64,000 nt of DNA, from assembly GCF_024347475.1 (NCBI RefSeq), contig NZ_AP025488.1, forward strand, positions 62,001 through 126,000, written 5' to 3'. The notes below the pieces were generated by a model, which worked only from the letters and a program-made list of their open reading frames with translations, ran no database searches and was not told the DNA's origin. Positions 63,187-64,000 of this stretch are shown here, piece after piece; the first letter of the stretch is position 1, and every line of letters starts with the position of its first letter. This stretch comes from Vibrio fortis (GTDB lineage Bacteria; Pseudomonadota; Gammaproteobacteria; Enterobacterales; Vibrionaceae). Both the position numbers and the translations under genes were made by a program.

Positions 63187-64000
63187 TTACTTTTTAAGCA
63201 GACGCTTCTCTAGCATGACTAGTGATTCATCTACGGTTTGTTTGTTTTCAACAACGTTGGTGATCGCTGACTCCAAGCCGCCCCAGTAGCCCATGATTTG
63301 GGGGATGTTTGGCATGATGTCGCCGTTTTGTGCGTTAACCAATGACGCCTTGATTCTTGGGTCATCTTGTAGCTCATCAGAAAACGCTTTAAGCGCTGGA
63401 ACGCCAATTGGCACCTGGCTGTTCATGAAGCGTAAAGACTCCATAGAAAGCAGGTATTGTTCGATAAACTCTTGAGCGATTTCTGGGTTTGGAGAGGCGG
63501 TATTAATACCCGCCATCAGAATGCCTACAAATGGTCGAGAAGCCTTGCCTTCAAACTTAGGCAATTCAGCTACACCATAGTTAAGGCCAACTTTTTCGAT
63601 GTTTGCCCAGCCCCACGGACCATTAATGGTCATTGCCACGTTACCCTGCGCGAATGCCGCTTCTGCGTAGGCGTAATCGATGTCTTGAGTCATCACGCCT
63701 TTATCAATGAGCTGTTTTAAGAATCTCATTGTACGTTTAGCTTCTGGACCGTTTACATTGGTGTCTTGTGGGTTGAAACCATCTTCATTCTGACCAAATA
63801 CGTAAGCACCGGCACTTGAGTAAAGAGGATGGGTGAAGTAAGGGTTCTTCAAATCCCAAGCAATGGCTTTTTTGCCTTGTTTGGATAGGCGCTCATCCAA
63901 TGCAAATACGTCTTCCCAGTTTTTGATTGGCTCTTTGACTAGATCTTTGTTGTAAATGAGAGAAAGTGACTCTGCGGCAATTGGGTAACCGTAAGCTTTT
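63187..64000 (-). CDS. malE: MalE-like maltose/maltodextrin-binding protein, C-terminal part
   Basis: Partial: about 270 C-terminal residues; the start is outside the right edge. Alignment by eye to E. coli MalE is close: YPIAAESLSLIYNKDL, KNPYFTHPLYSSAGAYVF, DYAYAEAAFAQGNVAMTING, PWGWANI, INTASPNPEIAQEFIEQYLL, DIMPNIPQIMGYWGG and QTVDESL, which include ligand-contacting Trp and Tyr sites. It feeds maltodextrin to a MalFGK2-type importer. The next gene is an aldo/keto reductase rather than malF, so this may be a paralog or part of a separate sugar operon. No stop or frameshift is seen in the available part. Confidence 0.88.
   Translation of the reverse strand, partial: KAYGYPIAAESLSLIYNKDLVKEPIKNWEDVFALDERLSKQGKKAIAWDLKNPYFTHPLYSSAGAYVFGQNEDGFNPQDTNVNGPEAKRTMRFLKQLIDKGVMTQDIDYAYAEAAFAQGNVAMTINGPWGWANIEKVGLNYGVAELPKFEGKASRPFVGILMAGINTASPNPEIAQEFIEQYLLSMESLRFMNSQVPIGVPALKAFSDELQDDPRIKASLVNAQNGDIMPNIPQIMGYWGGLESAITNVVENKQTVDESLVMLEKRLLKK

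Overview
The window is a Vibrio-type gammaproteobacterial chromosome segment. Evidence for this is the 16S/23S sequence, the Glu-Lys-Ala-Val spacer tRNAs, the OmpW, DUF3010, DUF3012 and DUF3316 families, the many chemoreceptors, and a short dispersed repeat of a kind I remember from Vibrio genomes. The mix of ompW, ribB and TrmY-like genes would fit chromosome II, but that is inference. There is no prophage, CRISPR array, integron or full insertion sequence.

Layout. 1-3545: head of an rRNA operon on the minus strand (tandem promoters, 16S, four tRNAs, 5' part of 23S). 3646-7323: DUF3087 protein, TrmY-like methyltransferase, then a divergent metalloid-type module: ArsP-like permease with a cysteine-rich loop facing arsR-sigZ, with three matching operator palindromes between them. 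7355-11897: YitT, a His-rich small protein with an MFS carrier, TauE/SafE, MmcQ/YjbR, PgpB-like phosphatase. 12276-13456: FMN riboswitch and ribB, separated by a 162-bp repeat with inverted ends. 13629-20400: an unknown membrane-anchored protein, then three redox-enzyme/regulator pairs (LysR, HxlR, LysR) and a double cupin. 20491-25541: acyl-CoA ligase and a TAXI-TRAP transporter. 25763-31233: choice-of-anchor I lipoprotein, OmpW, GlgC, HPF and a DUF3012 lipoprotein.

31372-39989 holds the most interesting system: a PhnDCEE-type ABC transporter and a periplasmic glycerophosphodiester phosphodiesterase lie downstream of a DctB/PgtB-like sensor kinase and an NtrC-family regulator. Both structural transcription units carry a sigma-54 promoter (TGGCAC-N7-GCA) with a shared 18-bp upstream motif at the same distance (about 74-75 bp). 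This makes it a self-contained, enhancer-controlled phosphorus scavenging regulon. The regulator has GSFTSA in place of the usual GAFTGA.

40450-52922: GH13 lipoprotein, SpoU-type methyltransferase, two MCPs, an endonuclease III-like protein, LysR, DUF3316, DUF3010, an EamA/MocR divergent pair and a small beta-barrel. 53283-58789: a yegTUV-W type locus (nucleoside permease, ADP-ribosylglycohydrolase-fold protein, PfkB kinase, GntR/UTRA regulator) with an OFA-type MFS carrier between V and W. 58876-64000: NIT-domain MCP, a 57-aa zinc-ribbon protein, a TetR regulator with a perfect palindrome upstream, an aldo/keto reductase, and the C-terminal part of a MalE protein cut by the window edge.

Functions were assigned from sequence recognition alone. 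Start codons were chosen by Shine-Dalgarno spacing and family length, and several differ from the longest open frame.
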